64,000 bases of DNA, from the NCBI RefSeq assembly GCF_011682175.1, contig NZ_WHJG01000004.1, forward strand, positions 124,001 to 188,000, given 5' to 3'. Under the pieces are notes generated by a model. The model had not been told where the DNA came from. It saw only the letters and a list, made by a program, of their open reading frames with translations, and searched no databases. A program made the position numbers and the translations under genes. Of the stretch, positions 21,944-32,175 are shown piece by piece; position 1 is the stretch's first letter, and each line of letters starts with the position of its first letter. This DNA is from Massilia frigida (lineage in GTDB: Bacteria; Pseudomonadota; Gammaproteobacteria; Burkholderiales; Burkholderiaceae_D).

Positions 21944-24358
21944 ATGGTCACACGCAAGAAAACGGGCGCCACGGAAGATGGCGCCGGTTCCATCCTGAGC
22001 ACCGTCTCCGGTCCCTCCAACGCGCAGCCTCCCGGCAGCCTGGGCAGCAGCGATCCGATCGCCGAACAGTTGCTCCTTAAAACCGTGGCCGGCCAACAGC
22101 TCGCCGCCGCGATGCCATTCAACCCGAACAAGCCAGCCGAGTACGGCGAGGCGGCGCGCACGCCGCCGCCGGGCGCCACGGCCGAGCCATCGACCCCGTC
22201 CGCCACCGGCAGCACCAGCACCGAAACCATCGCGTCCAGCAAGCTCGGTGCCGGCGTCGCGCCGCTTGGTGCCAACCCGACCGTGGGACCGCTCGACCGC
22301 GTGCGCGTCGACGGCGGCGGCCAGCGCCTGACCACCAACCAGGGCGTGCCGATCGCCGACAACCAGCATTCGCTCAAGGTTGGCCTGCGCGGACCGACCG
22401 CGATGGAAGACTTCATCCTGCGCGAAAAACTCACCCATTTCGACCACGAGCGCATTCCCGAGCGCGTGGTGCACGCGCGCGGCTCCGCTGCCCACGGCTA
22501 TTTCGAGAGCTACCAGGACTTGAGCGGCGTGACCCGCGCCTCGCTGTTGGCCCAGCCCGGCAAGCGCACGCCCGTGTTCACCCGGTTTTCGACCGTCGCC
22601 GGCGAACGCGGTTCCTCCGATACCGTGCGCGATGTGCGCGGCTTCGCCGTCAAGTTCTATACCGATGAAGGCAACTGGGATCTGGTCGGCAATAACATGC
22701 CCGTCTTTTTCATCCAGGACGCCATGAAGTTTCCCGACCTGGTGCACTCGGTCAAGCCCGAGCCGCACCACGCCATGCCGCAAGCGTCGAGCGCCCACGA
22801 TACCTTCTGGGACTTCGTTTCCCTGATGCCCGAATCGACCCACATGCTGCTGTGGCAAATGTCGGACCGCGCGATTCCGCGCAGCTACCGCACCATGCAG
22901 GGTTTCGGCGTGCACACCTTCCGCCTGGTCAATGCGGAAGGCGAATCGGTGTTCTGCAAATTCCACTGGACCCCGCTGCAGGGCACGCACTCGCTGGTCT
23001 GGGACGAAGCCGCCAAGCTGGTCGGCGCCGATCCCGATTACCACCGGCGCGACCTGTGGGAAGCCATCGACAGCGGCAATTTCCCCGAGTGGGAACTGGC
23101 GCTGCAAATTTTCACCGAAGAGCAGGCTGAATCGTTCGCTTTCGACGTGCTCGATCCGACCAAGCTGGTGCCTGAGGAATTGGTGCCGCTGACGCCGGTC
23201 GGCAAGATGGTGCTCAACCGTAACCCGGATAACTTCTTCGCCGAAACCGAACAAGTGGCCTTCTGTACCGCCCACATCGTGCCCGGCATCGATTTCAGCA
23301 ACGATCCGCTGCTGCAAGGGCGTATCCATTCCTACCTGGATACCCAGATCAGCCGCCTGGGTGGCGCCAACTTCCACGAAATCCCGGTCAACGCGCCAGT
23401 GGCGCAGGTGCAGAACAACCAGCGCGACGGAATGCACCGCCAGGCCATCCACCGTGGCCGCGTGAATTACGAGCCGAACTCGCTGGCCGGCGGATGCCCG
23501 TTCCAGGCTGGCATGACGTCGGGCTTTACCAGCTTTCCGCAGACGATTTCGGAAGACAAGGTGCGCGGCAATCCGGAACTGTTCGCCGATCACTATTCCC
23601 AGGCGCGTTTGTTCTTCAACAGCCAGAGCCCGGTCGAACAAGCCCACATCGCCGCCGCCTTCCGCTTCGAGCTCACGCGCGTGCAGACGCCGGCCGTGCG
23701 CGCGCGCGTGCTGGCCACCCTGGCCAATGTGAACCCGGTCCTGGCTGGCGCCGTTGCGGGCGGCCTGGGCATGGAGGTGCCGCCGCCGCTGCCGCTGGCG
23801 ACCGACCGTCCGATCCCCGAGTACGAGCCGTCGCCGGCCCTGTCGCTGCTCAGCCGTCCGGGCGAAACCGGCATCCGCACGCGCAAGGTGGCCGTGCTGG
23901 TCGCCAACGGCGTCGATGGCGCCATGGTGCGCGCCATCTACAGCGCGCTGCTGGAAGAGGGCGCCGTGCCGCGCGTGGTGGCCAGCCAGCTGGGCAAGGT
24001 CAAGACCAGCGACGGCGCCACGCTCGACGTGGAAATCACGCTCGAAGCCGGACCGTCGGTGCTGTATGACGCGGTGGTCGTGCCCGATGGCGACGCCGTC
24101 ACCGTGCTCGGGCGCGATGCGCATGCGCTCGACTTCGTGCGCGAGCAGTATCGTCACTGCAAGCCGATCCTGGTGGTGGGCGCCGGCGCTGCGCTGCTGA
24201 AAAAGGCGGGCGTGCCGCCGGCGCTGCCGGATGGCTCGGCCGACCCGGCCCTGATCGGTACCGAAGCCGGCGCACTGGCGCCGGCGCTGGCCGCGTTCAA
24301 GAAGGCGCTGGCCGGGCACCGCTCTTTCGCGCGCGAAACCGATCCGCCGAAAATCTGA
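21944..24358 (+). CDS. katE: Catalase HPII, large-subunit clade
   Basis: This 804-residue haem catalase decomposes hydrogen peroxide. The distal-His signature ([20 protein letters not shown]) and the haem-Tyr signature ([10 protein letters not shown]) are both intact. Length and the C-terminal flavodoxin/DJ-1-like domain (from about residue 650, [15 protein letters not shown]) place it in the large-subunit HPII clade. A Ser/Thr/Pro-rich N-terminal extension of about 130 residues precedes the core. The ATG at 21944 follows GAGG; a TTG 12 nt upstream is less likely. It ends at a strong bidirectional terminator. Confidence 0.96.
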   Translation: MVTRKKTGATEDGAGSILSTVSGPSNAQPPGSLGSSDPIAEQLLLKTVAGQQLAAAMPFNPNKPAEYGEAARTPPPGATAEPSTPSATGSTSTETIASSKLGAGVAPLGANPTVGPLDRVRVDGGGQRLTTNQGVPIADNQHSLKVGLRGPTAMEDFILREKLTHFDHERIPERVVHARGSAAHGYFESYQDLSGVTRASLLAQPGKRTPVFTRFSTVAGERGSSDTVRDVRGFAVKFYTDEGNWDLVGNNMPVFFIQDAMKFPDLVHSVKPEPHHAMPQASSAHDTFWDFVSLMPESTHMLLWQMSDRAIPRSYRTMQGFGVHTFRLVNAEGESVFCKFHWTPLQGTHSLVWDEAAKLVGADPDYHRRDLWEAIDSGNFPEWELALQIFTEEQAESFAFDVLDPTKLVPEELVPLTPVGKMVLNRNPDNFFAETEQVAFCTAHIVPGIDFSNDPLLQGRIHSYLDTQISRLGGANFHEIPVNAPVAQVQNNQRDGMHRQAIHRGRVNYEPNSLAGGCPFQAGMTSGFTSFPQTISEDKVRGNPELFADHYSQARLFFNSQSPVEQAHIAAAFRFELTRVQTPAVRARVLATLANVNPVLAGAVAGGLGMEVPPPLPLATDRPIPEYEPSPALSLLSRPGETGIRTRKVAVLVANGVDGAMVRAIYSALLEEGAVPRVVASQLGKVKTSDGATLDVEITLEAGPSVLYDAVVVPDGDAVTVLGRDAHALDFVREQYRHCKPILVVGAGAALLKKAGVPPALPDGSADPALIGTEAGALAPALAAFKKALAGHRSFARETDPPKI

Positions 24359-24367
24359 GCGCACCGA

Positions 24368-24403
24368 CCAAAAAAACGCCAGCAATGCTGGCGTTTTTTT
24401 TGG
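24368..24403. terminator. Bidirectional terminator between katE and PEP-CTERM gene
   Basis: AACGCCAGC (24375-24383) and GCTGGCGTT (24387-24395) form a 9-bp stem with an AAT loop, flanked by an A-run on the left and a T-run on the right, so it can stop transcripts from both convergent genes. Confidence 0.9.
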
Positions 24404-24423
24404 TCCGGGAAGCGCGTTGCGGA

Positions 24424-25131
24424 TCAGCGGAAGGTGTCGTACTCGCTCTTGCGGCGACGCGACATGAAACCGATCAGGCCCAGGCCGGCCAGCAGCATGA
24501 CATAGCTTTCCGGTTCTGGAACCGGGGTGGTCGGCACCTGGAAAGCGGTCTTGCTCAGGTCGCGCGCGAAGATGGTCAGGCTCGAGTAATCGGCCAGCTT
24601 GCCGCCCGGGTTGAGCGCGTTCAGGGTCCAGCTGCCCGTGCTTTTCGCGCCGGCGCCGAGGGCTTCGTTATCGAACAGCCAGGCCGCGCTGCCGCCGCCG
24701 CCGTGCATCGCAAACACCAGGTCCAGCTTGACATTGTTCTTGACGTCGCTGTTCGCGACAGTCCACGAACCATGGCGGCCGTCAAACTTGTCGAAGGTGA
24801 AAGTCAAGCTGGCGCCGAGCTTGCTGGTCGTGATCGCAACGCCATTGTCAGCCTTGCTGTCGAAGGCGGCGATCGAGGTCCAGCCCTGCTGCGAGCCGTA
24901 CAGTGCAAAGTCGCTGGCGAAACCGCTGCTGCCGCCTTTGGTGGCGTTGCCGCTCTGCGGATTGACGCCGGCGGCATAGTCGACCGCATCGGCGCTCACG
25001 CCGCCCAGGCTGACATCATTTTTGGTGGTGTTGCCGGCGCTACCGCTGGCAGCCGCATGCGCGGTGGCGGCGAACAGGACGGACGAGCAAAGAACTGCGC
25101 CAAAGCTTATCGTTTTTGCAATGTTTTTCAT
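24424..25131 (-). CDS. PEP-CTERM sorted exported protein, copy 1
   Basis: The 235-residue protein has a Sec signal peptide (MKNIAKTISFGAVLCSSVLFAATAHA is residues 1-26 in outline) and a C-terminal PEP-CTERM tripartite signal: Pro-Glu-Pro, a hydrophobic stretch and a basic RRRK end. Such proteins are processed by exosortase and reach the outer surface or exopolysaccharide layer. The middle is Gly/Ser/Asn-rich and beta-structured with no known catalytic motif. It is a close paralogue of the next gene. GGAAA precedes the ATG. Confidence 0.9.
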   Translation of the reverse strand: MKNIAKTISFGAVLCSSVLFAATAHAAASGSAGNTTKNDVSLGGVSADAVDYAAGVNPQSGNATKGGSSGFASDFALYGSQQGWTSIAAFDSKADNGVAITTSKLGASLTFTFDKFDGRHGSWTVANSDVKNNVKLDLVFAMHGGGGSAAWLFDNEALGAGAKSTGSWTLNALNPGGKLADYSSLTIFARDLSKTAFQVPTTPVPEPESYVMLLAGLGLIGFMSRRRKSEYDTFR

Positions 25132-25494
25132 GTCGTTTCCGATGACTGAGAAATGGATGGAGAAGCATTGCAGGGGTTAGGCAGCGCTTGATGCAAATGC
25201 AGTAGGTCAGGACAGATAGTACCGCAGGTATTGATTAGATTCAAGAAGGAAAGTTATATTAATGCAATTCAACTGATAAATATACAACTTTCATGCGCAA
25301 TGAGCTTGAGATTGCATCATGTTGCCCGCCCGCGCTTCCCGGCGAATCGGGCTCAACGGCGGGCGACGTGGCCTGGCGCGGCCTGGCGCAGCCGGACATG
25401 GCGGCGCACGGCGGCCCCAGCCTCGACCGTTGTCAGGGTCCAACAAAAACGCCAGCACGAGGCTGGCGTTTTTGGCTGATTCACAACAGGCGGA
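25132..25494. other. 363-bp intergenic region between PEP-CTERM paralogues
   Basis: This stretch holds no gene. The AT-rich part next to 25131 (about 25190-25310) is the likely promoter of copy 1 and shares GATTCAAGAA and AATATACAAC with the region upstream of copy 2. The GC-rich middle (about 25315-25440) shows nothing clear. A terminator lies at 25448-25473. Confidence 0.6.
25443..25475. terminator. Terminator of PEP-CTERM copy 2
   Basis: AACGCCAGC (25448-25456) pairs with GCTGGCGTT (25462-25470) with an A-run before it and T-run after it; the stem is identical to that at 24375-24395. It ends the leftward copy 2 gene. Confidence 0.85.
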
Positions 25495-26193
25495 TCAGTG
25501 GAACAGCGGCTGTGCCTGCTTGCGGCGACGCGACATGAAGCCGACCAGGCCCAGGCCGGCCAGCAGCATGGCATAGGTTTCCGGTTCCGGTACCGGGGTG
25601 GTTGGCACTTCGAAGGCGGTCTTGCTGACGTCGCGCGCGAAAATGGTCAGGTTTCCGTAGTTGGCCTTGCTGCCGAACAGGTTCAGCGCGTTGAAGGTCC
25701 AGCTGCCGGCGCTGGTCGAACCGGCGCCCAGGGTTTCATTGTCGAACAAAAAGGCCGAGCTGCCGATGCCGCCGTACATGGCGAACACCAGGTCGAGTTT
25801 GACGTTGTTCTTCACATCGTTGTTCACCACCGTCCACGCACCATGGCGGCCATCGGTCTTGTCGAAGGTGAAGGTCAGGTTGGTGCCCAGCTTGTGGGTG
25901 GTGAAGGCGTCGCCATTGTCGGCCTGGCTGCCGAAGGCAGCCATCGCGGTCCAGCCCTGCTTCGAGCCGTACAGCGCGAAGTCGCTGGCGAAACCGCCGC
26001 TGCCGCCCTTGGTGGCGAACAAACCTTGCGGATTGACCAGCAAGGCGTAATCGGCCGCATCGGCGCTGGCGCCGTTCAGCTTGACGTCGGCCGCGGTGGT
26101 ATTGCCGGCCCAGGTCGCATGCGCGCTCGAGGCGAACAGGACGGATGCGCAGAGTGCCACGCCCATCGTAATATTTTTAGCAATGTTTTTCAT
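25495..26193 (-). CDS. PEP-CTERM sorted exported protein, copy 2
   Basis: The 232-residue protein is a tandem paralogue of the gene at 24424-25131, aligned almost end to end (GNTT..DV.L.G.SADA.DYA at the N-terminus, KNNVKLDLVFAM in the middle, TTPVPEPE.Y.MLLAGLGL.GFMSRRRK at the end). It has the same signal peptide type and PEP-CTERM signal. The ATG at 26193 was chosen because the signal peptide starts there and GGAAA precedes it in both copies; the longer frame to 26298 runs into promoter sequence. Confidence 0.9.
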   Translation of the reverse strand: MKNIAKNITMGVALCASVLFASSAHATWAGNTTAADVKLNGASADAADYALLVNPQGLFATKGGSGGFASDFALYGSKQGWTAMAAFGSQADNGDAFTTHKLGTNLTFTFDKTDGRHGAWTVVNNDVKNNVKLDLVFAMYGGIGSSAFLFDNETLGAGSTSAGSWTFNALNLFGSKANYGNLTIFARDVSKTAFEVPTTPVPEPETYAMLLAGLGLVGFMSRRRKQAQPLFH

Positions 26194-26396
26194 GTCGTTT
26201 CCAGTGGAATGGTTCAAGAAGCATTGCGGGGGTTCGGCAGTGCTTATGCAAATGGAATATGCGGAGCGAATACTACCTGACGTATTGATGAGATTCAAGA
26301 AAATGCATTATATTTCCATAACAAAGCTGACGAATATACAACGTCGATGCTCTGGAACATTTCTACCTAGAAATTCCAGCAAACGCGTCGGCCAAT

Positions 26397-26424
26397 AAAA
26401 ACGCCAGCACGAGGCTGGCGTTAG
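26397..26424 (-). terminator. Terminator of the RND efflux operon
   Basis: ACGCCAGC (26401-26408) and GCTGGCGT (26414-26421) form a stem followed, on the minus strand, by TTTTATT. On the plus strand no T-run follows, so it serves the leftward operon that ends at 26449. The stem is of the same sequence family as those at 24375 and 25448. Confidence 0.75.
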
Positions 26425-26448
26425 GGGGCAGGCACCGGAGCGGGCTGC

Positions 26449-29400
26449 TTATTCGTTCAGGTCGAGCACGGCCCTGCGTGGCGGGACGGCTTTTTCCTTG
26501 CGCAGATAGCGCATGCCGCGCTTGAGCAAGCCTTCCAGGTCATCGATGTAGGTGTACACCGCCGGCACCACCAGCAGGCTGAGCAAGGTGGATGTGATCA
26601 GGCCGCCGATGACGGCAATCGCCATCGGCGAGCGGAAGCTCGGGTCGGCGCCCCAGCCCAGCGCCAGCGGCATCATGCCGGCGCCCATCGCGATGGTGGT
26701 CATGATGATCGGGCGGCTGCGCTTGTGGCAGGCGTCGACCAGCGCATCGAAGCGGTCCATGCCGGCCTGGCGCGCCAGGATCGCGTAATCGACCAGCAGG
26801 ATCGAGTTCTTGGTCACGATCCCCATCAGCATGATCAGGCCGATCATGGATGGCATCGACAATGCTTTCCCGGTCAGCAGCAGGGCCACGAAGGCGCCGC
26901 CTATCGACAGCGGCAACGCCGCCAGGATCGTCACCGGCTGCATGAAGTCCTTGAACAGCAGCACCAGCACGCCGTAGATGCACAGCACCCCGATCAGCAT
27001 CGCCAGGCCGAAGCTGGCAAACAGCGCCTGCATTTCCTGGGCGTCGCCCAGTTCCGCGATCTTCACCGACGCCGGCAGGTTTTGCATCGATGGCAGCTTG
27101 CGCGCTTCGTCATTGACTTCGCCCAGCGAGCGGCCCGACAGCTCCACTTCCAGGGTCACGTTGCGGCTGCGATTGAGGCGGTCGATCTGCGCCGGACCGC
27201 TCTCCATCGTGATGGACGCCACGTTGTCGAGCATGACCGGGCCGTTCTTGCCCGGCACCGTCAGCCGGCCCAGGGCCGACAGGTCGGCCCGCACCGCGTC
27301 CGGCAGCTTGACCCGGATCGGCACCTGGCGCTCGCTCAGGTTCATCTTGGTCAGCGCCGTATCGTAGTCGCCGGCGGTGGCCACGCGCACCGTCTCGCCG
27401 ATGGCCGCCGCGGTCACGCCCATGTCGGCCGCCTTGGCAAAGTCGGGACGCACGATGATCTCCGGACGTACCAGCGAAGCGCTCGAACTGACATTGCCGA
27501 TGCCCTTGAGGGTGCGCAGTTCGCGCTCCACCGCCTGCGCCGCGCCGGTCAGCGCCAGCGCATCTTCGCTGCGCAGCACCAGCTGCATCTTCACGCCGGT
27601 ATCCTGCGGGCCCACGTTGAACTTGGCGCCGGGGATCTGATCGAGCTTGGCGCGGATCTGGCGTTCCAGCTGGTCCATCGATTCCTTGCGGTCGTTGCGG
27701 TGCAGCGTGGTCAGGGTCAGCACCGCGCGGCGCGCCTCGGCCGAGGCGCCCGGAGCGAAGGCGTCGCCGCTCGAACCGCCACCGATCGAACTGAAAATGC
27801 CTTTGATGCCCGACACTTCCATCGCCGCCACGCGGGCCCGTTCGGCCACCGCGCGCGTCTCGGCCAGGGTGGAGCCGGGCGGCAGTTCGACGTTGATCAT
27901 GGTCTGGGCGCGGTCGGACGGCGGCACGAAGCCGGTCGGCAGCAGTGGCACCAGCATGATCGAACCGACGAAGAACAGGGCCGAGCCGATCGCGGTCACC
28001 AGGCGGTGCTTCAGGCACCACTTCATGGCCACCATGTAGCGCTGCATGATCCAGCCGTCTTTTTCCTCTTCGTGCGGCAAGTCCTTGAGGATGTAGGCCG
28101 CCATCATTGGCGTGAGCAGGCGCGCCACCACCAGCGAGGCCAGGATCGCCAGCACCGCGGTCCAGCCGAACTGCTTGAAGAACAGGCCCGGAATACCGCC
28201 CATGAAGGCGGTCGGCAGGAACACCGCGACCAGCGCGAAGGTGGTGGCGATGACCGCCATGCCGATTTCATCGGCCGCTTCCATGGCCGCCTGCATCGGG
28301 CTTTTCCCCATGCGCAGGTGGCGCGAAATGTTTTCGATCTCGACGATCGCATCGTCCACCAGCACCCCCACCACCAGCGCCAGCGACAGCAGGGTCACCG
28401 TATTGAGGGTGTAGCCGAACCAGTACTGGCCCAGGAAGGCGGGAATCACCGACAGCGGCAGCGCGGCGGCGGCCACCAGGGTGGCGCGCCAGTCGCGCAG
28501 GAACCACCACACCACCAGCACCGCCAGGATCGCGCCTTCGTACAGCAGTTCCATCGAACCGTCGAAGTTTTCCTTGACCGGCTGTGCGTTGTCGATCACT
28601 TCCTTCAATGCCACGTTGGCATGCGCCGCCCGCAGTTCGGCGATGGCGGCGCGCGTCCCTTCGGCCACCGCGATTTCGCTGGCGCCCTTGGTGCGGAAAA
28701 TCTCGAAGCCGACCACGCGCTTGCCATCCTGTTCGGCCACTGAACGCGGCTCGGCCACGGTATCGGTCACGGTCGCGATCTGGTCCAGGCGCACACGGCG
28801 TCCGTCCGGCAGCGGAATGTCCATTGCCGCCAGCTGGTCGGCCGTCTGCACGGTGGCGATGGTGCGCACCGATTGTTCGGCGCCGGAGACGTCACCGCGT
28901 CCACCCGGCGCTTCGCGCTGCACGCTGCGCAACTGGCGCGACACGTCCACGGCAGCCACCTGCAACGCCGCCATGCGGGCGTCGTCGAGTTCCACGCGGA
29001 TCTCGCGGAACACGCCGCCGACGCGCTTGACTGCCCCCACGCCCGGCACATTCAAGAGGCGCTTGGCGACCGAATTATCGACGAACCAGCTCAGTTCCTG
29101 GTCGTCCAGCGGCACGCCGCCCTTGCCCGGCGCCGCGCTGGCGGTAAAGGTGAGGATCACGCGCCCGGCCGTGGAAGCCTTGGTCACGGTCGGGTCGCGC
29201 ATCTCGGCGGGCAGGTCGGCCTTGACCCGCGCCACCGCATCGCGCACATCGTTCACGCCTTCCGAGATGTTTTTCTCGAGGATGAATTCGACCGTCACGG
29301 TGGCCACGCCGTCGAGCACCTTGGTGTAGACGTTCTTCACGCCTTGCAGCGTGGCGACCGAATCCTCGATCTTGCGCGCCACTTCCGTTTCCAGCTGCGC

Positions 29401-29568
29401 CGGCGCGGCGCCGTCGAGCGTGGCGGTGACGGTGACGATCGGCAGTTCGATGTCCGGGAAGTCCTGTACCGCGTTGGCCTTGTAGGCCAGCAGGCCGGCC
29501 AGGGTCAGCAACGCGAACAGCATGATTGCCGGTATCGGGTTCTTGATTGATAGGGATGAAAAATTCAT
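26449..29568 (-). CDS. RND multidrug efflux permease (HAE1 type)
   Basis: The 1039-residue inner-membrane pump has the AcrB-like plan: a first membrane helix (about 13-30), a large periplasmic porter domain, helices 2-6 around residues 335-560, a second porter domain and helices 7-12. The N-terminus (LSIKNPIPAIMLFALL) and FLPTAFMGGIPGLFFKQFGW, GFVPPSDRAQTMINVELPPGS are typical. Conserved Asp pair VDDAIVEIENISRH in helix 4 supports proton coupling. It is last in a TetR-OMF-adaptor-pump operon, 9 nt after the adaptor gene. The substrate is not evident. Confidence 0.93.
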   Translation of the reverse strand: MNFSSLSIKNPIPAIMLFALLTLAGLLAYKANAVQDFPDIELPIVTVTATLDGAAPAQLETEVARKIEDSVATLQGVKNVYTKVLDGVATVTVEFILEKNISEGVNDVRDAVARVKADLPAEMRDPTVTKASTAGRVILTFTASAAPGKGGVPLDDQELSWFVDNSVAKRLLNVPGVGAVKRVGGVFREIRVELDDARMAALQVAAVDVSRQLRSVQREAPGGRGDVSGAEQSVRTIATVQTADQLAAMDIPLPDGRRVRLDQIATVTDTVAEPRSVAEQDGKRVVGFEIFRTKGASEIAVAEGTRAAIAELRAAHANVALKEVIDNAQPVKENFDGSMELLYEGAILAVLVVWWFLRDWRATLVAAAALPLSVIPAFLGQYWFGYTLNTVTLLSLALVVGVLVDDAIVEIENISRHLRMGKSPMQAAMEAADEIGMAVIATTFALVAVFLPTAFMGGIPGLFFKQFGWTAVLAILASLVVARLLTPMMAAYILKDLPHEEEKDGWIMQRYMVAMKWCLKHRLVTAIGSALFFVGSIMLVPLLPTGFVPPSDRAQTMINVELPPGSTLAETRAVAERARVAAMEVSGIKGIFSSIGGGSSGDAFAPGASAEARRAVLTLTTLHRNDRKESMDQLERQIRAKLDQIPGAKFNVGPQDTGVKMQLVLRSEDALALTGAAQAVERELRTLKGIGNVSSSASLVRPEIIVRPDFAKAADMGVTAAAIGETVRVATAGDYDTALTKMNLSERQVPIRVKLPDAVRADLSALGRLTVPGKNGPVMLDNVASITMESGPAQIDRLNRSRNVTLEVELSGRSLGEVNDEARKLPSMQNLPASVKIAELGDAQEMQALFASFGLAMLIGVLCIYGVLVLLFKDFMQPVTILAALPLSIGGAFVALLLTGKALSMPSMIGLIMLMGIVTKNSILLVDYAILARQAGMDRFDALVDACHKRSRPIIMTTIAMGAGMMPLALGWGADPSFRSPMAIAVIGGLITSTLLSLLVVPAVYTYIDDLEGLLKRGMRYLRKEKAVPPRRAVLDLNE

Positions 29569-29577
29569 GAAGATTCC

Positions 29578-30762
29578 TTATTTGGCGGCGCCAGCCGGCG
29601 CGCCTGCCGTGGCCGCAGCCGCGGCAGGCACGTTACGTACCAGATCGCCATCATTCAAAAAGCCCGCGCCGCTGACCACGACCAGCGAATCGGCCGTCAA
29701 GCCCTTGGTCACTTCGATGCGCTCGCCCAGGCGCCGTCCGGCCTGTACCTTGAGCTGGCTGACCCGCTGATCCTGGTTCAGGCGGAACACATAGCTGAAA
29801 CCATCGCGCACCACCACCGCCTGCTGTGGCACGGTCATGGCGTCCGAGGTCCCCAGCTCGAACCGGCCGCTGGCGAACATGCCGGCCTTGAATGGCGCGT
29901 TGGCCCCTGTCGTTGCTGGCAGGTCCACATACACCAGCGCGGAGCGGGTCTGCGGATCGATGGTGGGCGCGATCATGCGCACCTTCCCGGTCAGCTCGCT
30001 GCCGTTGGCCGCCTTGACCACGGCGCCGGTGCCGGGCTTGATGCGCGCCAGTTCGGCCGCCGTGACTTCGGCGCGCCATTCCAGGCGGCCCTGGCGGATC
30101 ATGCGGAACAGTTCCGTGCCCACGCCCACCACCGAGCCGACGGTGGCCGCGCGCGCCGAGATCACGCCATCGTCGGGCGCGGCCACCTGCGTGTATTTCA
30201 GGCGCAGCTGCTGCGACGACAGGGCCGCCCTGGCCGAGGCGATGCGCGCCTTGGCGGTCTGCTCGGCCGTCTTGTACTGGCTGATCTGCTGGGCCGACAG
30301 CGCGCCCGAGGTTTCCAGCGTGCGCGCGCGGGCCGCGTTGGCCACCGCTTCGGCGGCATTCGCTTCGGCTTCGAGCAGGCCGGCGCGCGCCTGCGCCACA
30401 TCGGCATTGACGCTATCGGCCGAGAACACGGCCAGTACCTGGCCCTTCCTGACCACGTCGCCGACATTGACCTTCACATCCGTCAGGCGCAGGCCGCCCG
30501 ATTCGCTGCCGATCACCGCTTCCTGCCAGGCTGCGACGTTGCCGTTGGCGCCCAGCTTGATGGCCAGCGTGGCCGGCGACGGTTTGGTGGTGGTCACGGT
30601 CAGCGCCGGTTTCGGCGCCGCGTCTTTCTTGTCGTCGGCCGCCATCGAATTGGAGGACACGGCCATCAGCGCCGTCGAGGCCAGCACCAGGCTGCCGATC
30701 ACCAGCGCGGCGGCCGGCTTGAGTTTGAGGTTTTTCAAAGTGTAGTGGGTATGGTTTGTCAT
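29578..30762 (-). CDS. RND efflux periplasmic adaptor
   Basis: The 394-residue membrane-fusion protein has an N-terminal anchor or signal sequence (about 17-37), a split lipoyl domain (GGLRLTDVKVNVGDVVRKGQVLAVF and YTQVAAPDDGVISARAATVGSVV), a helical hairpin rich in Ala between them and a beta-barrel with an Ala-rich tail. It links the pump at 26449-29568 to the outer-membrane factor. Confidence 0.93.
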   Translation of the reverse strand: MTNHTHYTLKNLKLKPAAALVIGSLVLASTALMAVSSNSMAADDKKDAAPKPALTVTTTKPSPATLAIKLGANGNVAAWQEAVIGSESGGLRLTDVKVNVGDVVRKGQVLAVFSADSVNADVAQARAGLLEAEANAAEAVANAARARTLETSGALSAQQISQYKTAEQTAKARIASARAALSSQQLRLKYTQVAAPDDGVISARAATVGSVVGVGTELFRMIRQGRLEWRAEVTAAELARIKPGTGAVVKAANGSELTGKVRMIAPTIDPQTRSALVYVDLPATTGANAPFKAGMFASGRFELGTSDAMTVPQQAVVVRDGFSYVFRLNQDQRVSQLKVQAGRRLGERIEVTKGLTADSLVVVSGAGFLNDGDLVRNVPAAAAATAGAPAGAAK

Positions 30763-30792
30763 GGTGTTCTATCCGTAGTCGTGTCGGGGCGG

Positions 30793-32175
30793 TCAGTTCG
30801 AGGCGGTGGTCCAGCCGCCGCCGGCGGCGCGGTACAAGGCGACCGAGGCGGCGCTGCGTTCGCGCTCCAGGGTCACGACCGCGTTCTCGGCGGCCAGGCG
30901 GGTGCGGCGCGCGTCTTCCAGTTCGAGCAGGCTGCCCAATCCATTCTTGTAGCGGTCCTCGGCGGCGCGGAAGGCGGCGCGGTAGCCGTCCAGCGAGACT
31001 TGCGCGTCGGCGCTGCGGTCGGCAGCGCTGTTCAGGTTCACCAGCGCCTGCTCGACTTCACTGACGGCGCGCCGCGCGCTGGCGCGGTACGACACCACCG
31101 CCGCTTCGTAGCGCCCCTTGGCCGCGTCCACATTGGCGCTGCGCCGCCCGCCGTCGAAGATCGGCAGGGTCAGCGCCAGCGGACCGATGGTCCAGGTATC
31201 GAGCTGGGTATTTTCGCCGCCGCTGCGAAAGTTCGCCGCGCCGATCGCGCCTCTCAGCGCCAGGCGCGGATAGCGCTGCGCCTGGGCGCTGCCCACGTCG
31301 AAGCTGGCGGCCGCCACTTCGCGTTCGGCGGTAAACACGTCGGGCCGCTGGGCCAGTACCTGCGCCGGCAGGGCCGCGATGCCCAAGGGCGGCGGCGCCA
31401 CCGGCGTGCTGGCCAGCAGGCGCGCGCGCAGGTCAGGCTCGTCGATCGCCGTCAGGGCCACCAGCGTCTTGATATCGATATCGCACAAGGCGCGCTGCAA
31501 GGTGGCGCGGCTCTTGCCTTCGGCCGCGCTGGCGCGTGCCAGGGCCGCCGTGGCGGGTGCCTGGAAGCCGGCATCGGCCGACAGGCCGGTCAGGCGCGCG
31601 GTGTCCTGGCGCGAGGCGGCGTCGAGGCGGGCCACCGCCAGCAACTGCTCGCATGCGCGCAGGCTGTAATACTGGTTGGCCACTTCGGCCGCCACCGCCA
31701 CGCGCGCGTCATGCCAGCCGGCGCGCGCGCCGGCCAGGCGTTCCTCGCTCGCGTTACGGGTGGCGCGGCCACCGCCGAACAGGTCGATCTCCCATGTGCT
31801 TTCCAGGCCGGCCTGGCTGGTGGTGCCGCCCGGCTGGGCGCTTTGCTGGTTGGCGCGGCTCACGCTCACGCTCGCGTCCAGGGTTGGCGCCAGCGCGGCG
31901 CCGGCCGCGATGCGGTCGGCGCGCGACTGGGCGATGCGCGAGCGCGCCGTGGCCACGCTGGGGCTGGCCGTCTGCGCCGCCTCGACCAGCTGCACCAGCA
32001 GCGGGTCGCCCTGCTGGCGCCACCAGCTGGAGAGGTCGGTCAGGCTGCCGTTGTGCGGCAGCGGTGCCTGCCATTGCGGCGCTACCGGCGCGTCGGTCTT
32101 GCCCGGCGGCGCCAGCGCGCATCCTCCCAGCGTCAGCGGCAACAGGGCCGCACTCAATACATGGATTATCTTCAT
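30793..32175 (-). CDS. Outer-membrane efflux lipoprotein (NodT/OMF family)
   Basis: The 460-residue protein has a lipoprotein signal with lipobox LGGC (Cys19) and the two repeated OEP domains of TolC-like channels (e.g. ARSRIAQSRADRIAAGAALAPTLDASVSVSRANQ and YKNGLGSLLELEDARRTRLAAEN). It forms the outer-membrane exit duct. The ATG at 32175 overlaps the TetR stop (ATGA), so the longer open frame to 32526 is not used. Confidence 0.93.
   Translation of the reverse strand: MKIIHVLSAALLPLTLGGCALAPPGKTDAPVAPQWQAPLPHNGSLTDLSSWWRQQGDPLLVQLVEAAQTASPSVATARSRIAQSRADRIAAGAALAPTLDASVSVSRANQQSAQPGGTTSQAGLESTWEIDLFGGGRATRNASEERLAGARAGWHDARVAVAAEVANQYYSLRACEQLLAVARLDAASRQDTARLTGLSADAGFQAPATAALARASAAEGKSRATLQRALCDIDIKTLVALTAIDEPDLRARLLASTPVAPPPLGIAALPAQVLAQRPDVFTAEREVAAASFDVGSAQAQRYPRLALRGAIGAANFRSGGENTQLDTWTIGPLALTLPIFDGGRRSANVDAAKGRYEAAVVSYRASARRAVSEVEQALVNLNSAADRSADAQVSLDGYRAAFRAAEDRYKNGLGSLLELEDARRTRLAAENAVVTLERERSAASVALYRAAGGGWTTASN

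Noticed and set aside
21917-24385. Minus-strand 822-codon open frame
   Set aside because: It is the antisense shadow of the catalase gene caused by high GC.
26725-28743. Plus-strand 672-codon open frame
   Set aside because: It is antisense of the RND pump and has the His/Gln/Arg bias of GC-rich shadows.
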